From Tetrapyrgos nigripes (lineage: Eukaryota; Basidiomycota; Agaricomycetes; Agaricales; Campanellaceae), in the NCBI GenBank assembly GCA_013368315.1, contig JAACJM010000011.1, forward strand, positions 558,001 through 622,000: DNA of 64,000 bases. The letters run 5' to 3'. Shown here one piece after another: positions 20,258 through 32,620 of the stretch. Within the stretch, counting starts at the first letter, position 1. The number at the start of each line of letters is the position of its first letter. A program made the position numbers and the translations under genes. Under the pieces are notes generated by a model that worked only from the letters and a program-made list of their open reading frames with translations, had not been told where the DNA came from and made no database searches.

Positions 20258-23200
20258 ATGAAGAAAGTAAAGAAGGTGGCCAAGAGATTTTTTGGTAGCA
20301 ATCCAGGGACACCAAGAAGCAACACACCTGTCCCAAACATTCCACCCCAATCAACGCTTCATACTCTTGCAGATTCAGCTTTGAAAACAGCTACTAACCC
20401 TACACAGAATGTCTCTGTACCTGTTTCATCTCCTCAAAGTGCAAAGAAAGGAGAAGTGGCATTGGATGTGATTGAAAAAGGGCTTGTTATTCTGGATGTT
20501 GCATCAGAGTGGTTTGGACCTCTGAAAGCAGTGACTGGTGTTTTAGGTGAATGTATCAAGACATATAAGGTGAGTTTATAATGTGAATGGGTTTTTTGTT
20601 CAAATTCAGAGTAATATTTCTAGCAAGTAATGGACAATAAGAAAGACCTTGACAAGCTAAAGAATGATCTGACTGAAGAGGTCCAGGATCTTCAGAAACA
20701 ACGAAAAAAATATGAATCATCTGAAATGGAACAGATTTTTGGAGATCTCTTGAAGTAAGTGAAAATTTGGCTTATGTTTATACACTAAGATGTGGATAAA
20801 TATTTATAGAGAACTGGAAACTGTTTCTAATGAGACAGTGCGGAGACTACAAGCCTCTAACCTTCAACAAGCAATTCAAAGTGTTCGTATTTCTCAAGAA
20901 GTTGAACAGTTCTTCAAAGATGTCTCCAAAGCATATGAAAATTGCAAAGTAGGTTTTGCAGATCATCTATGCTGTTTGCAAATATCTTATGATTTTTAGT
21001 TCAAAGTCTCATTGATTAGTGCAAGACAAACTAGTGAAATTCTCAAGGTGTGTAATTGAACAATAAAAATAGCTATACATCTAACAATCTTAAAGAGTCT
21101 CAACTTTGACAAGCTCAAGCTCTCTATGAAGGCATTTCATGATGCTCAGATTGGAGGAGGGAAGGAACGAGATTCTTGCACTCCTGGGACAAGAACACAG
21201 ATAATTAAGGACATTGAGGAGTGGGCTGAAAGAACAACAGATGGCAATATGGCGCATTGGATCTATGGTATGGCTGGAACAGGGAAAAGCACTATTGCAA
21301 GATCAGTCTGCTTAAGTCTAGAAAAAAGGCAGCTTCTGGCTGCTACATTTTTCTGTTCCAGACAGATTCCAGAATGCAGTGACTGCAGCTACATCATCCC
21401 AACAATTGCTTATCAGCTTGCTCGATACTCTCCTGCATTTGCTGAAGTGCTCAACAAAACCATTCAAGAGGATCCTACAATCACTAGCAAACCCACAAGC
21501 ATGCAACTAGATAAACTTGTGGTCACCTGCTGGGACACAGTGATCAAATCACAGAAATTGAGTCCATTGACTCCAGTAGTTGTGATTGATGCACTGGATG
21601 AATGTCAAGATATTTCATCTGTTCTGAAAGAGTTAATCCCCGCAATTCAGAACCAGAAATTGTTGGGCTTGAAGTTTTTATTTACAAGCCGACCAGAGTA
21701 CTACATGCATGAACACTTAAACATTGATGGACCAATTTCTGAAGGTTCTGGTGTCCATCGAATGACTCTGCATGATGTAGAAGAGAGTCTGGTGCAAGCT
21801 GATATTGCCAGATTTCTTACTTATCAGTTTGGACAATCTAAGAAGCTAGCAGTTTCAGAAAGTAATGTCAATAAGCTTGCCAACATGTCTGGAAAGCTGT
21901 TCATTTATGCTGCAACAATAGTTAAATTCATATTAGAGGCAGACTCTTTCAATGCTAAGAAGCGCATGAATAGAGTACTTGATCTCAAATATAAACCAGA
22001 AAAGCATCAGACTAAAGGTCTTGATGAGCTTTATGACACTATTCTTGACAATTCCATGGAAAATTTGGTCTCAGAGGAGAAAGAACATCATTTGAGTATT
22101 CTCCACACTGTCATTACTGTCTGCAGACCTGTTTCTCCAAGTGTGATATCAACAATGGTTGGTTTGGAATCAGAGGAAGTAGAAATAGTCATCAGGAAGC
22201 TCCATTCAGTTTTGTACATTGCTGACTCTGATCAGGCAATTTACACCCTGCATGCATCATTTCCTGATTATATTCTGGCTAAAGGAAGGGCAAAGGAGGC
22301 CTTTTGGTGTAATGAAGAACTGAATCATACAATCCTGGGCAAGGCATGTTTTAAAAACATGATGGAAAAGTTAAAGTTCAACATTGGGGAGATTCCATCA
22401 TCATTCCTGATGGACAAGGAAGTACCAGACAGGCTGAAGAATATTGATGAAACTCTGGAGTATTCATGCACATATTGGCCCCATCATTTTTCGGGCTCAA
22501 ACTTTGAAAGGGATATTGTTGAAGTTTGGGAAAGGTTTATGAAAGAAAGAAGCATCTTCTGGATTGAAGCAATGAATCTGTTAATGAGGATTCCTGAGGC
22601 TTATGATGGTCTGCAATTCTTGTTAGAGGTAAGTGACTTGTTTGTAAAATTGCAAAGCTTCACACTGATTTCTTGAAGACAAGGAAGTATCAAGTGGGGA
22701 TTCAGGCAGAAATATTGAAATTACAGGAATTTCTAGCCTTCCATGCCAAAGGCCCTGGAGTAGAGAGAACTCCTCATTTATATTTGAGTAGTTTGCCATT
22801 CTGGCAGAAGGATTTCCTGGGAAAGCAGAGTTTGCAAAATGTCATAAATCTCAAGAAGTGTTTTCAACAAAGTAGAGAAATGGAATGTTGGCCAACATCC
22901 TCACATGTATGGGCAGTTGCTATTTCACAAGGTGGCAAGTTAATTGCATCTGGGCATAATAATGGCATTATAACAATCTGGAATGTATTAAGAGGAAAGG
23001 AAGTCAGACAGATAAATGGCCATAGTGGTTATGTGAACTCAGTGGCTTTCTCACCTGATGGAACCAAGATTGTGTCTGGATATAATGACAAGACTGTCAA
23101 GATCTGGGATCCAGCCACAGGAGCTCAGATTGGAGAGCCATTGCATGGCCACAGCAGCAGAGTGGAGTCTGTGGCTTTCTCACTAGATGGAACAAAGATT

Positions 23201-24957
23201 GTGTCTGGATCATTAGACAAGACTGTTAGAATCTGGAATGTAGCTACAGCAGCTCTGATTGGGGAGCCATTGCAGGGGCACAGTAGCCGGGTGACGTCTG
23301 TGGCTTTCTCACCTGATGTAACCAAGATTGTGTCTGGTTCAGATGACAAGACTGTCAGAATCTGGGATACAGCCACAGGAGAGCAGATTGGTGAGCCATT
23401 GCAGGGCCACAGTGACTATGTGAGGTCTGTGGCTTTCTCACCTGATGGAACCAAGATAGTGTCTGGGTCAAATGACAATACTCTCAGAGTCTGGGATGTA
23501 GCTACAGGAGCTCAGATTAGGGAGTCATTGCAGGGCCACAGTAGACTGGTGATATCTGTGGCCTTCTCACCTGATGGAACTAAGATTGTGTCTGGATCAT
23601 ATGACATGACTGTCAGAATGTGGGATGCAGCAGCAGGAGCTCAGATTGGAGAGCCATTGCAGGGCCACAGTCACTGGGTGAGTTCTGTGGCTTTCTCACC
23701 TGATGGAACCAAGATTGTGTCTGGATCAGATGACCAGACTGTCAGAATTTGGGATGCAGCAACAGGACCTCATGTCAGTGAGCCATTGCAGGGCCACAGC
23801 AACATTGTGTATTCTGTGACTTTCTCACCTGATGGAACCAAGATTGTGTCTGGATCACAGGACAAGACTGTCAGAATCTGGGATGCAGCTACAGGAGCTC
23901 AGATTAGGAAGCCATTGCAGGGCCATACAAATGACGTGAATTCAGTAGCATTTTCCCCTGATGGCACCCATATTGTGTCTGGATCAGACGACCAGACTGT
24001 CAGAATCTGGGATATGGCCACAGGACCTCAGATTGGAGAGCCATTACAGGGTCATACTGGCAGAGTGTTGTCTGTGGCTTTTTCACCTGATGGAACTAAG
24101 ATTGTGTCTGGATCAGCTGACAAGACTGTCAGAATCTGGGATGCAGCCAGAGCATCTCAGATTGGAGAGCCATTGCAGGGCCACAGTAACTGGGTGAGGT
24201 CTGTGGCTTTTTCACCTGATGGAACCAAGATTGTGTCTGGATCATATGACAATACTGTCAGAATTTGGGATGCAGCCACAGGAGCTCAAATTGGAGAGCC
24301 ATTGCAGGGCCACCATAACTGGGTGAGGTCTGTGGCTTTCTCACCTGATGGAACAAAGATTGTGTCTGGATCAACTGACAATACTGTCAGAATCTGGGAT
24401 GCAACCACAGGAGCTCAGATTGGAGAGTCATTGCAGGGCCACAGTGACTGGGTGAACTCTGTGGCTTTCTCACCCCTGATGGAACCAAGATTGTGTCTGG
24501 ATCATTTGACAATACTGTCAGAATCTGGGATGCAGCCACAGGAGCTCAGATTGGAGAGCCATTGCAGGGCCACAGCAACTTGGTGATTTCTGTGGCTTTC
24601 TCACCTGATGGAGGCAGAATAGTATCTGGCTCATATGATAAAACTATCAGAGTTTGGGAAGTGCATGCAGATGGTAATAGTCTTGTTGCACAGACAGATA
24701 TCAGTAAGTTGCTTTTTTTCCCATGTAGGTATGTCATACTAATCCAATCTTTATGGCTAGATAAGCTCTGGACTTTGGATGATGATGGATGGGTTCATTT
24801 CCCTAACATTTCTCATGGAATTGTTTGGATCCCACCTCAATTCCGCCCTTTATTGTGGAGACCTCAGAATAGTCACATTATTTCCAGACAAGGTTATACC
24901 ATGATTGATCTCTCTGAATGTGTATATGGAGAAGATTGGGCCAAATGCTGGCCATAG
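20258..24957 (+). CDS. NACHT-WD40 NOD-like receptor (NLR), with 2-nt frameshift
   Basis: Intracellular STAND NTPase of the fungal NLR type, whose known members act in self/non-self recognition and cell death. The splice chain is phase-consistent: exons 20258-20569, 20624-20754, 20810-20948, 21000-21047, 21096-22628 and 22679-24957, with introns of about 48-55 bp. Residues 1-220 are helical (SEWFGPLKAVTGVLGECIKTYK and following) and resemble MLKL-like N-terminal bundles of basidiomycete NLRs (inference). NACHT: Walker A GMAGTGKST (about 268-276), Walker B VVVIDALDEC (about 371-380). Fourteen WD40 repeats of 43 residues follow, then a tail WIPPQFRPLLWRP typical of basidiomycete members. A 2-nt insertion in repeat 13 (about 24,472-24,476, CACCCCTG for CACCTG) truncates the frame at 24,586. 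The remainder continues open in the shifted frame to 24,957. Repaired length would be about 1479 residues. The 140-bp array lies just upstream. Confidence 0.9.
23030..24665 (+). repeat. 129-bp WD40-coding tandem repeats of the NLR
   Basis: Thirteen high-identity 43-codon units follow one diverged unit. The invariant core is SVAFSPDGTKIVSGS and TVRIWDAATGAQIGEPLQGH. Variation concentrates at the residue before V (Y, R, L, W, I, D), the residue after V, and the residue preceding the D of the xDxTVRIW segment (N, L, D, Y, Q, A, T, F). Near-identical DNA indicates recent amplification or gene conversion. Confidence 0.93.
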
Positions 24958-26027
24958 GATTCATCACCTAGTTGAATACCTTCCAGAATGTTTTGAATGT
25001 TTCCTGAATTGTCTTTGAAAGCTATCATGTCCTGTGAATTTATATATTTCTGTCAAACATGATACAGAAATCCAAATGTAACCAATGACTGATGGATGTG
25101 AGTTTGGAAGTGTTAGTTTGTTGTTGTATTTATTTTCTAGGGTTCAACATTCCTAGGCATCTCTGTGTGTTTATGCGTTTTCAACAAAGCCCCTTTGAAA
25201 TGATGTGAATTTTGTACTTCATCTTCTGGTCAAAAAAAGTTCAAGTAAATCCATAAAGAACAACTCCAATACTGTCCTGATGTATGTTTTGTCGATACGT
25301 ATACAATAAAATGGTTTGTATAAATTATTGAAAGCTGAGTGAAATTCAAGGCTTACAAGCTGCATAATCTGTACATGCATCTTTCAAGGTAAGCAACAGT
25401 CAGCAATGTCATCGCACTTGGTCTGCTTTGTACAATACACCTTCCTACATATATACACGTTGAAGTTCTGCATTAAAACCGAGCATAAGTACCTAATAAA
25501 ATACCTCAACTTAGGATGTGATTGCGACACTGAGAGTTTGAGCTTGTTACCCCCACAATTCATACTTACAAGCATATTTTGTTATGCGTGTATTTACAAC
25601 AGTTTAATGAAACAAGTACCTGACAACACAACCATAGGTACCTCTTACAATGTCCAATAAACAACTCACCCTTTCCCCCTCCTCACACAAGTCTTACACA
25701 CTCCCCCCCCCCAATCCCATCCATCACAAGGCTTTCCCCCCTTCCCCCCCTCTCCCTACTGTTCTCACCATAACAGCCCTTCCCCCCCTCCCCATTCTCT
25801 CTTCAAGGCATCTCCTCATCCCCATGCCCTCCCCCACCACTCCCAACCCCAAAAACACCTCCCAGAACCCTATGAGTGTCATTCTATCTTAACGAACCAA
25901 TTTCTTGAAGGACCATGTCTTGGGCATTGGGTGGGGGGATGGGGCTGATTTGCGAAGAGATGGGTATACTATAGGTATAAGGAATGGGGGGAAGTGTGGT
26001 TGATGGTGGGTTAAACAGGGAATGCGG
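24958..26027. other. NLR 3' flank and pyrimidine-rich tract
   Basis: AT-rich sequence to about 25,640 is the probable 3' UTR and terminator zone (AATAAA at about 25,305). It is followed by a strongly C-rich stretch (25,670-25,870, runs of up to nine C). No coding sequence is supported. Confidence 0.5.
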
Positions 26028-26660
26028 AGGTGGCAAAGATGCAGTGGGGGGAGAAGATGTACGTAGAAGCTGATGAATTCGCTAAAGCCCCAGGAACTCT
26101 CAATATCCCCATTGCCTGCAACGAGGACGAAATTGCGATGAATGAACTGGTACGCCCAATACCCGGCGAACAGTTTATGATAATTGATGAGTCTGGGTCA
26201 AATTATTCTTGCCTTCGAGGCTCTTATTCACGTTCATATTTCTTTCTACGTAAGTTTACGTCTACGCCATGTGTATTAGCTTCCCCACTTTTCATCTCGA
26301 CGTCCCCACTATGCCCGCCATCGCGTGATTGGCGCTCTCTAACTTTACCTACCCATGCGTTACTCTTAATATTCCCCCCATCGTATCCCCCCCTCCCCAC
26401 AATCTTGCCCCCATCTGCATACAACGAACGAGAGCTGGCCAACCTCGTTAATGGAATTCACTCCCCCCACCAACCTAACCGACCTATCCAAATTCTCCTG
26501 TTCAGGAACCCCATAGTCCGGCCACGCGTAGAAGAGAAGGTGACAGAAGGCGGTTGATTTGGGTTTGATGAGCGGGGTTCTGACATGGGTTCGGGTTTTC
26601 GTCGAGTCTGGGGGGAGAATTGGAGTCTGGGGAACGTTTGGCGCGTTGACGACGTTGGTT
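26028..26660. repeat. diverged duplicate of 13,356-13,930
   Basis: It carries the same short peptide-coding start (AKMQWGEKMYVEAD, APGTLNIPIAC) and related downstream sequence as 13,356-13,930, with frame differences. It is a fragment of an unrecognised gene or repeat. Confidence 0.7.
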
Positions 26661-28055
26661 GTGCGACTGCAGTTGAGGTGTATGGGGTTGAGGTTGACGT
26701 GGATGATGGTATTGTTGTAGGGATGAGTCTGAGTCGGATACAGGTCGGTGGGGGTATCATAGTCGTCTTCACCATCGCCTCCCGAGTCTTCATCCTCTAT
26801 CTATCCCCTCCATCCTCCATAGTACCAGCAGCAACGCGTCGCACATCTTCTATCGTCTCCTTTTGCCTAAGCAGGTGTCTCGCCAAACCCATACCATTTC
26901 TCTTTCCCGCTCCATCGCCATATGTACCCTCTGCCGATGCTGACGTTGTTAACCTCATTGTCATGTCGGTAATGACGGCGGGTCTATGTAGGTAGATGAG
27001 CCTGTGTAGCGATCCAGGTTTTACGGCCCCATATCTCGTGCACCTAGGATGCACCTAGGTAGGATGACGGTGACGATGACAAAGGCAACCATGACGATCA
27101 CGATGACGAGCGATGACGTTCGGGATGGGGTAGGAGAGGGCGACGTTGAAGGCGAAGTTGTGGAGGTGCAAGGCAAACTGACGACGACGTGAGTCCATCA
27201 TCTGGTATGGCGTCGACGTAGTGGTTCAGCGGTCATGGAGAGAGGAAGAACAGAGTGGGTGGGTCTTCGTGTAGAGGTGGAAAGGGATGGATGGTTTGAA
27301 GCGGGTTTGAGGTTTTAGCCCAAAGGCCAGGGTGTAATACTCCTTCTCCTCATCAAGGCATCTCTTCTCCAATCGTCCTCCTACTTTCCTTCTGCTGCAA
27401 TGTCCGTAACACGTTTTTGTGTGATGCCATGTGAGACGGTGAAGGTGGAAGAAGGAGGTAGTAGGGAAGACGAAGGAGACGGTAGGTGTAGGGAGTTTAA
27501 AGAGTGAAGTAAGAACAGGCCTTGGTGCTTCATCGCGTCAACTATCGCGTTGGAGTCTACACGCGTACACTGAGTACCCTCGCAGTCATCAGCTACTTTT
27601 TCTCAAACTACTTCGACAACATAGCTGACTCAGTTCCTACCTGTCTTCTATCTGCATCTGCTTTTTCGACGTCCGAGAACCTCAAGCGCTACACGGCCGT
27701 GATGGTTGAATTGCCATGTGTTCTGTGCCTTTGCTCAAGGCGATCTTTGCGTACGTCGTCGACTTCTCGCACCCTCCTTTATCATCCGTCGCACTACCAG
27801 GTCAATAAATCGACGATGACCCCGTTCACAGCGTCAACTATGCCAAAATGATACAATTGAATCGTTCTCAAGATGCCTGAATATCCTGGTATCTGTTTAC
27901 TCAACGGTGGCATGTATGATGCTGCTTGCAATGCATACAGCCTGTTGTTTGTCGTTCCAGACTATCTTCGGTCTTTCGGAACCATGCACCGAATTCCTGG
28001 TTTAATCTTATCAGACCCACTGCTGAGTTTACGCTAGGAGACGACCACCTACTAC
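26661..28055. other. no gene recognised
   Basis: A GATGACG-rich simple tract (27,060-27,130) and several short open frames occur. Some phrases around 27,520-27,850 look protein-like but match nothing I recognise. Confidence 0.4.
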
Positions 28056-28059
28056 GCCA

Positions 28060-30015
28060 GTATAACGACGCGTCCCGGAATCGTTTTGGGTATTAATTTC
28101 GCGTTCTTCGCTGCTGAGATTGCTGGTATGTTACCCAATAGTAACTACTATTACTGTCTCTTCACTCATGCAAATAGTATTAGTCGGCTTCAAGACTAAA
28201 AGCCTCGCTCTTATCGCTGACGCTGCGAATACTCATCTCTTCTCTTACCCATTTACCAGTCCTAATTCTAATCTCTATTTCTCTCAAGTTCCACTATCTG
28301 AACGACATCGTCGCGTAGTATCTCTGCCATTCATGGAACATGCTCCAACTCCCCGCTTCACTCTCCTCGAGTGATATCACCTACGCTGCTACATATGTGA
28401 GTCCCCGATCTGTTTTCCCTACCCTTTCCTCGCAACAATAAGTCGACACACCATCTCACGACCCTTCTCTCCTGACTCTCTGGCTCAATTCTGACTCTAA
28501 TCCCAAACGGGCTTCAAAAACATGGAAAACATGTACATGCACTCTTCCTGCCCCTCCGCTATCGGTCACATTGACCACTCAATCATACATTCTAGACCAG
28601 TCAATTCACTTACGCGTTTAACCGTGCAGAACTCGTTGGTGCGTGTATTCCTTCTCGTATAATATTATATCAATCTAGCCTAAACATCAACGCTTAAACA
28701 TCAACTAACCGAGTTACGGATACGGATCGTATGTAGGCGCATTTCTCGATGACTCCGGTATTCCTCCTCCCGTTGGGTTTGAGGATCACGTTGCAGTCGT
28801 TTGAGAGATTCGTCAATCTTCAGGTGAGCTATCTATCATTTTACTGGACAACCATTAACCTTTGGGTTATCTAGGAAATCGACAACCCAAAGCTGGTCCT
28901 CATCATTGGTTGTGTGGGATTGCGTCTTAACGCGACGAGCCAGTTAATGGTGAGTGACTTTCCTGTATGCCTACCCTCGTAATGACACTGACCTGTTTCT
29001 CTTACCTTTTCTCCCTCTCGCAACACGTAGCCTATCCCGGCCACAGTCACTCTCACGGGCACAACCACCACCACCACCACAACCACAATAAAGAGTCAGA
29101 CTTGCACACTAATTATGACCATGGTACCGATTTACATACCTTACGCCTCGGCAAATGCTGCTGTGGTGAGTGTTTATTTCTGCGTCACGGTAGGAAGCAT
29201 ACGCTCACGAGTAGTAATGTGACAGCACCCAGACCACTATCACAGGTTGGAACCTCCAGCCATTCATCCGCCAGTGGGAGCAAATTTGGGCCTGGTTGGG
29301 GTTTTAATTCATTTGTTGGGTGATGCGGTCAATAGTGAGTACTAATGGTCATTACTTGCTACTTTCTTCCTTGTTCCTGCGCGATAAATAATAATATCCT
29401 TTCATGTTTACATACTACCTATGTGATACCTAGACGTCACAGTGATCACAGCAGCCGTTATCATCTCGAAGCCACATTCTCATTCACAGTTCTAGACCGA
29501 TCCACCTGTCTCGTTGGCAATGAGTTTGATCATTTTTGCGAGTGCTATTCCATTGAGTGAGTTTTTGTTCGCCTCTCTTCCCTTTTTGTGTACGTTTTCC
29601 TTTGTCAAGGCTAACAATTTCTTCCCATCCCAGCCAAAAAATGCGGGCGCATTCTCCTCGAAGCTGTCCCCGTGCCTCTAGACCTAGAGGATATGGGATG
29701 ACATTCTTTTAGTGGGTACTTTCTTTAATCCATTCATCCTTCCATCTGCTAAACTCTGCATCACTCAAATCCGTCTATCTACATAGCTCCCGGATGTGGA
29801 TGCTCTATCCATCCACGTCTGATACCTCTCCCGATCCGACATCCTGGCTTCCCTCCACATCTGCGTCGCAGCCGGCCAAAACTTCCATGTGCGAATGGTC
29901 TCCTATCGAGAACCTTATCCAACAGTGTTATGAAGCATATGGAGTCAACTTGAAGCATGTAACGATTTCGCCCGAGTTGCGTCAATTGCCGAGTCGCACG
30001 GGGAGTCAGAGGTAG
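28060..30015 (+). pseudogene. vacuolar zinc/cation diffusion facilitator (ZRC1/COT1-like) pseudogene
   Basis: Intron-separated fragments reproduce a CDF transporter in order: VGFKTKSLALIADA (about 28,175-28,230), FHYLNDIVA with its HxxxD metal site (about 28,290), LQSFERFVNLQ (about 28,795-28,824), EIDNPKLVLIIGC (about 28,875-28,915), a His-rich loop GHSHSHGHNHHHHH (about 29,040-29,085), LVGVLIHLLGDAVN with the second HxxxD (about 29,290-29,332), KKCGRILLEAVPVPLDLED (29,638-29,695), PDVDALSIHV (about 29,787) and CYEAYGVNLKHVTISPEL (to about 29,985). CDF proteins load zinc into the vacuole by proton exchange. Stops after DIVA (TAG, near 28,315), in the VITAAVI segment and after DLEDMG show decay. 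The start codon is not identifiable. Confidence 0.82.
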
Positions 30016-32390
30016 AGTAGCGTCGGTGGTGAGGCGGGTATTGGTACTGTAGGTAGTGGGAGTAGTGGGCCTGGGGGTAGTCAAGAAAACTCAAACGCAG
30101 ACGGAAACGCAGTTGAGGCTTCAGAAGGCGTAAGTATTAGCATTAACGTTACTGGAACACGTGGGATACCGATTCCAGAGAAAGACAGCTTTGTGTGTTC
30201 AATAGGGAGGTTAAGGTTTATAGAGGTTCAGGTGGTCCAGGAGTGTCGGTGTCGGGAGGGGGAGCAGGAGGGCAGGATGTTTGCTATTGTAGAAAGTTGG
30301 TTATGGACCTGTTCATTTCTTGCTTGTTATGTTACTTGTATGTCTTTCTATACTTTCTTTGATCTGCAGAGTATCTATGACAGCAGATTTCGGACAAAAA
30401 TACTATTGTCAGGTTACGTCAGTTGTAAAGTGAAAGTCGTAAGTTGAATTACCTCCCTGACAAATGTGTGGTCTGGTCCCGACATATACAATGACCATTC
30501 CCAGTAATACCAAACCTACGCATGTCAAAGTTCATGTCGATGTAAGTCAGTTTTCAGACTGGTCTGTTTCAATGTCCTATAAGTATCCTACTTACGGCTT
30601 ATTACTGAAGTACGATGCCCGACGTCGCCGATCCAGACCATCAGGCTTCCCCCGGAGATCCAACCTGTACTAATATGGTCCCGTAGGTAGCTCTACCAGC
30701 AGGATCTCAACATTGGGCAGTTTTTCGACAATGGCGCGGTAGATGTTTGCATTTTGTGCATCTCTAGACTCTACGCCATGAGTCATGCAGCCCCTATCCA
30801 CAATATTTCCCATTTACTTTCTCACGCGTCTCCGAGTCGAGTTGGTGACCAACTGCCATCCTTCTGGTGAAATTTCTCCAGCTTCATTGGGTTATTTTGC
30901 CACCTCACTTTATCAATGCTGAGCTGGGGGTGATTATTCTCACTTATGAATCAACTTGACTCACAATAGCAGTATATAGCTGTGGAACTACATACTTGTA
31001 GTTATTTTGCTCACGTACCTACCTTGTAGCTCAAAAAGTCTCTAGACCTTAGATTTACTTTTGAAATAGGCATAGGATCCTTCAAAAGCTAAATATGAAA
31101 ATCTCGTATTTTTATCCAAACACTTTCATTGTGATTTCGCTGACTACGCCAACTGTGGCTGAACGGTGTAGCAACTTGTTATTAAAGTCTGCGATCAAAA
31201 TGTCATATCGCACACAGGTCCTTTCGATGGCAAGTCACGTCGCTCTCCGTATTTTGAGCTTGCAAAACCATTTTTAGACTGTGTTACACTTACCTGCTAA
31301 GTCTGCGACGTGAGACCGGGTCAGAATCGTCAGATTGTTGTAAAGGCACTTCCCCACGGTGCCAAGAACCTTTGCTTCAACCGAAACGAGGGTGTTCTGG
31401 CCGCCAAAAGTGAAGTCAAGGTTCTCGAGGACCATTAAGTGTACCTCACATATCCATAGTAGAGTAACAAAGCGGAAGAAAACAAGGATATTTACGCGTA
31501 AAAACGTTTAACAAGATGACTGCGCCGGCGGCTAGAAAAGACGCGGCCCTAGCATGGAACATCATCGATGCATCATCGACAGTGTGCCTACGGGATATTA
31601 GCTCCAATTTACCATCAATTCAACTTAGATCTCCAACCACCACAGCATGCCATTCCTACACGTCAATTTACTCTAGGATACCAATAGTCATTAGTGACAG
31701 CACAGATAATAATGACAACGGCCTCACTCTCCAATTGAAGCCATGCAAACCTTACACCTGACCAAGAGGACCTGATGATTCACTACTTCAAGCCTTGACT
31801 TTCACGTAACAGACTTTCACAATACTGCATACCATTAGTCTGATACTCGGCAAAATTCGCATTTGCCGTGATAACCACTCTCACGCAGTTTGACATACGC
31901 TATGGCAATTGAAAATACACATTTTGTCCGACAACTGGTTCCGTAAGTATCTGTACAATAATACATTGTGTGAATGATTTACCGTAATTTCAAGGAAAAC
32001 ATACTAATCTCTGATGCTTTGAGACAAGTACACGAATTGATACATTTTGTTCGCATTTGGATTGAAAGTGTCTGTATGCACGTCAAACACTTCAAAGCTT
32101 GCCTAAATTTCAAAAATGCTTTGAATCATGTTTTAAAGACCTCTTTACAAAGGTCTAATTATCGTCGTAAGTTCTACTTACTCTTTCTCATCTTACTAAA
32201 TTCAACAGGCTGCGTGTAGGACCTCGAATTGTCCGCATCGTCGTGCCTCTGTGGTTGAGCCTCCGTGGTCATCGTTATGCATCTGTGGCTCAGGCGTTCA
32301 GCCTGTCGTTCTCTCGTGTCCCCTGCGTAGTACTGACAATTCATTTCTTTACTCGTTTCTCATTCCTTGATACCTTCACGATGATCGCTC
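30016..32390. other. no gene recognised
   Basis: Only short open frames, without motifs or coherent splice chains. No repeat shared with other parts of the window was found in this stretch. Confidence 0.45.
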
Positions 32391-32394
32391 GTAT

Positions 32395-32620
32395 TTCCTT
32401 TCCCTTCCTTAATCACGAGTCTCTCGGGTACGTTCATTTGCATACTTTCATTCTTTTCGTTACTCACTAAGTATCTTTAGTATTACTTAGCCCGTTTCTG
32501 AGTTACCCTCCCTCCAATCCCTATATTTTACTGTTACTCTGGTGTATACTTGTAGCCCTTGCCGAGTCTCATACATCGAAATATACTCATCTCGCCAGGG
32601 GAGCTGCTGTTTCAGGTCTC
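32395..32620. repeat. dispersed repeat, empty-site copy
   Basis: It matches 11,725-11,818 joined directly to 12,553-12,690 and lacks the 735-bp insert between them. Confidence 0.85.

Noticed and set aside
22673..22690. Separate WD40 gene starting near 22,673
   Set aside because: A consensus intron (22,629-22,678) joins it in phase to the NACHT exon, so it is the same gene.
24703..24729. 25-nt GTAAGT...TAG intron in the NLR tail
   Set aside because: It is too short for a fungal intron, and the frame is open without splicing.
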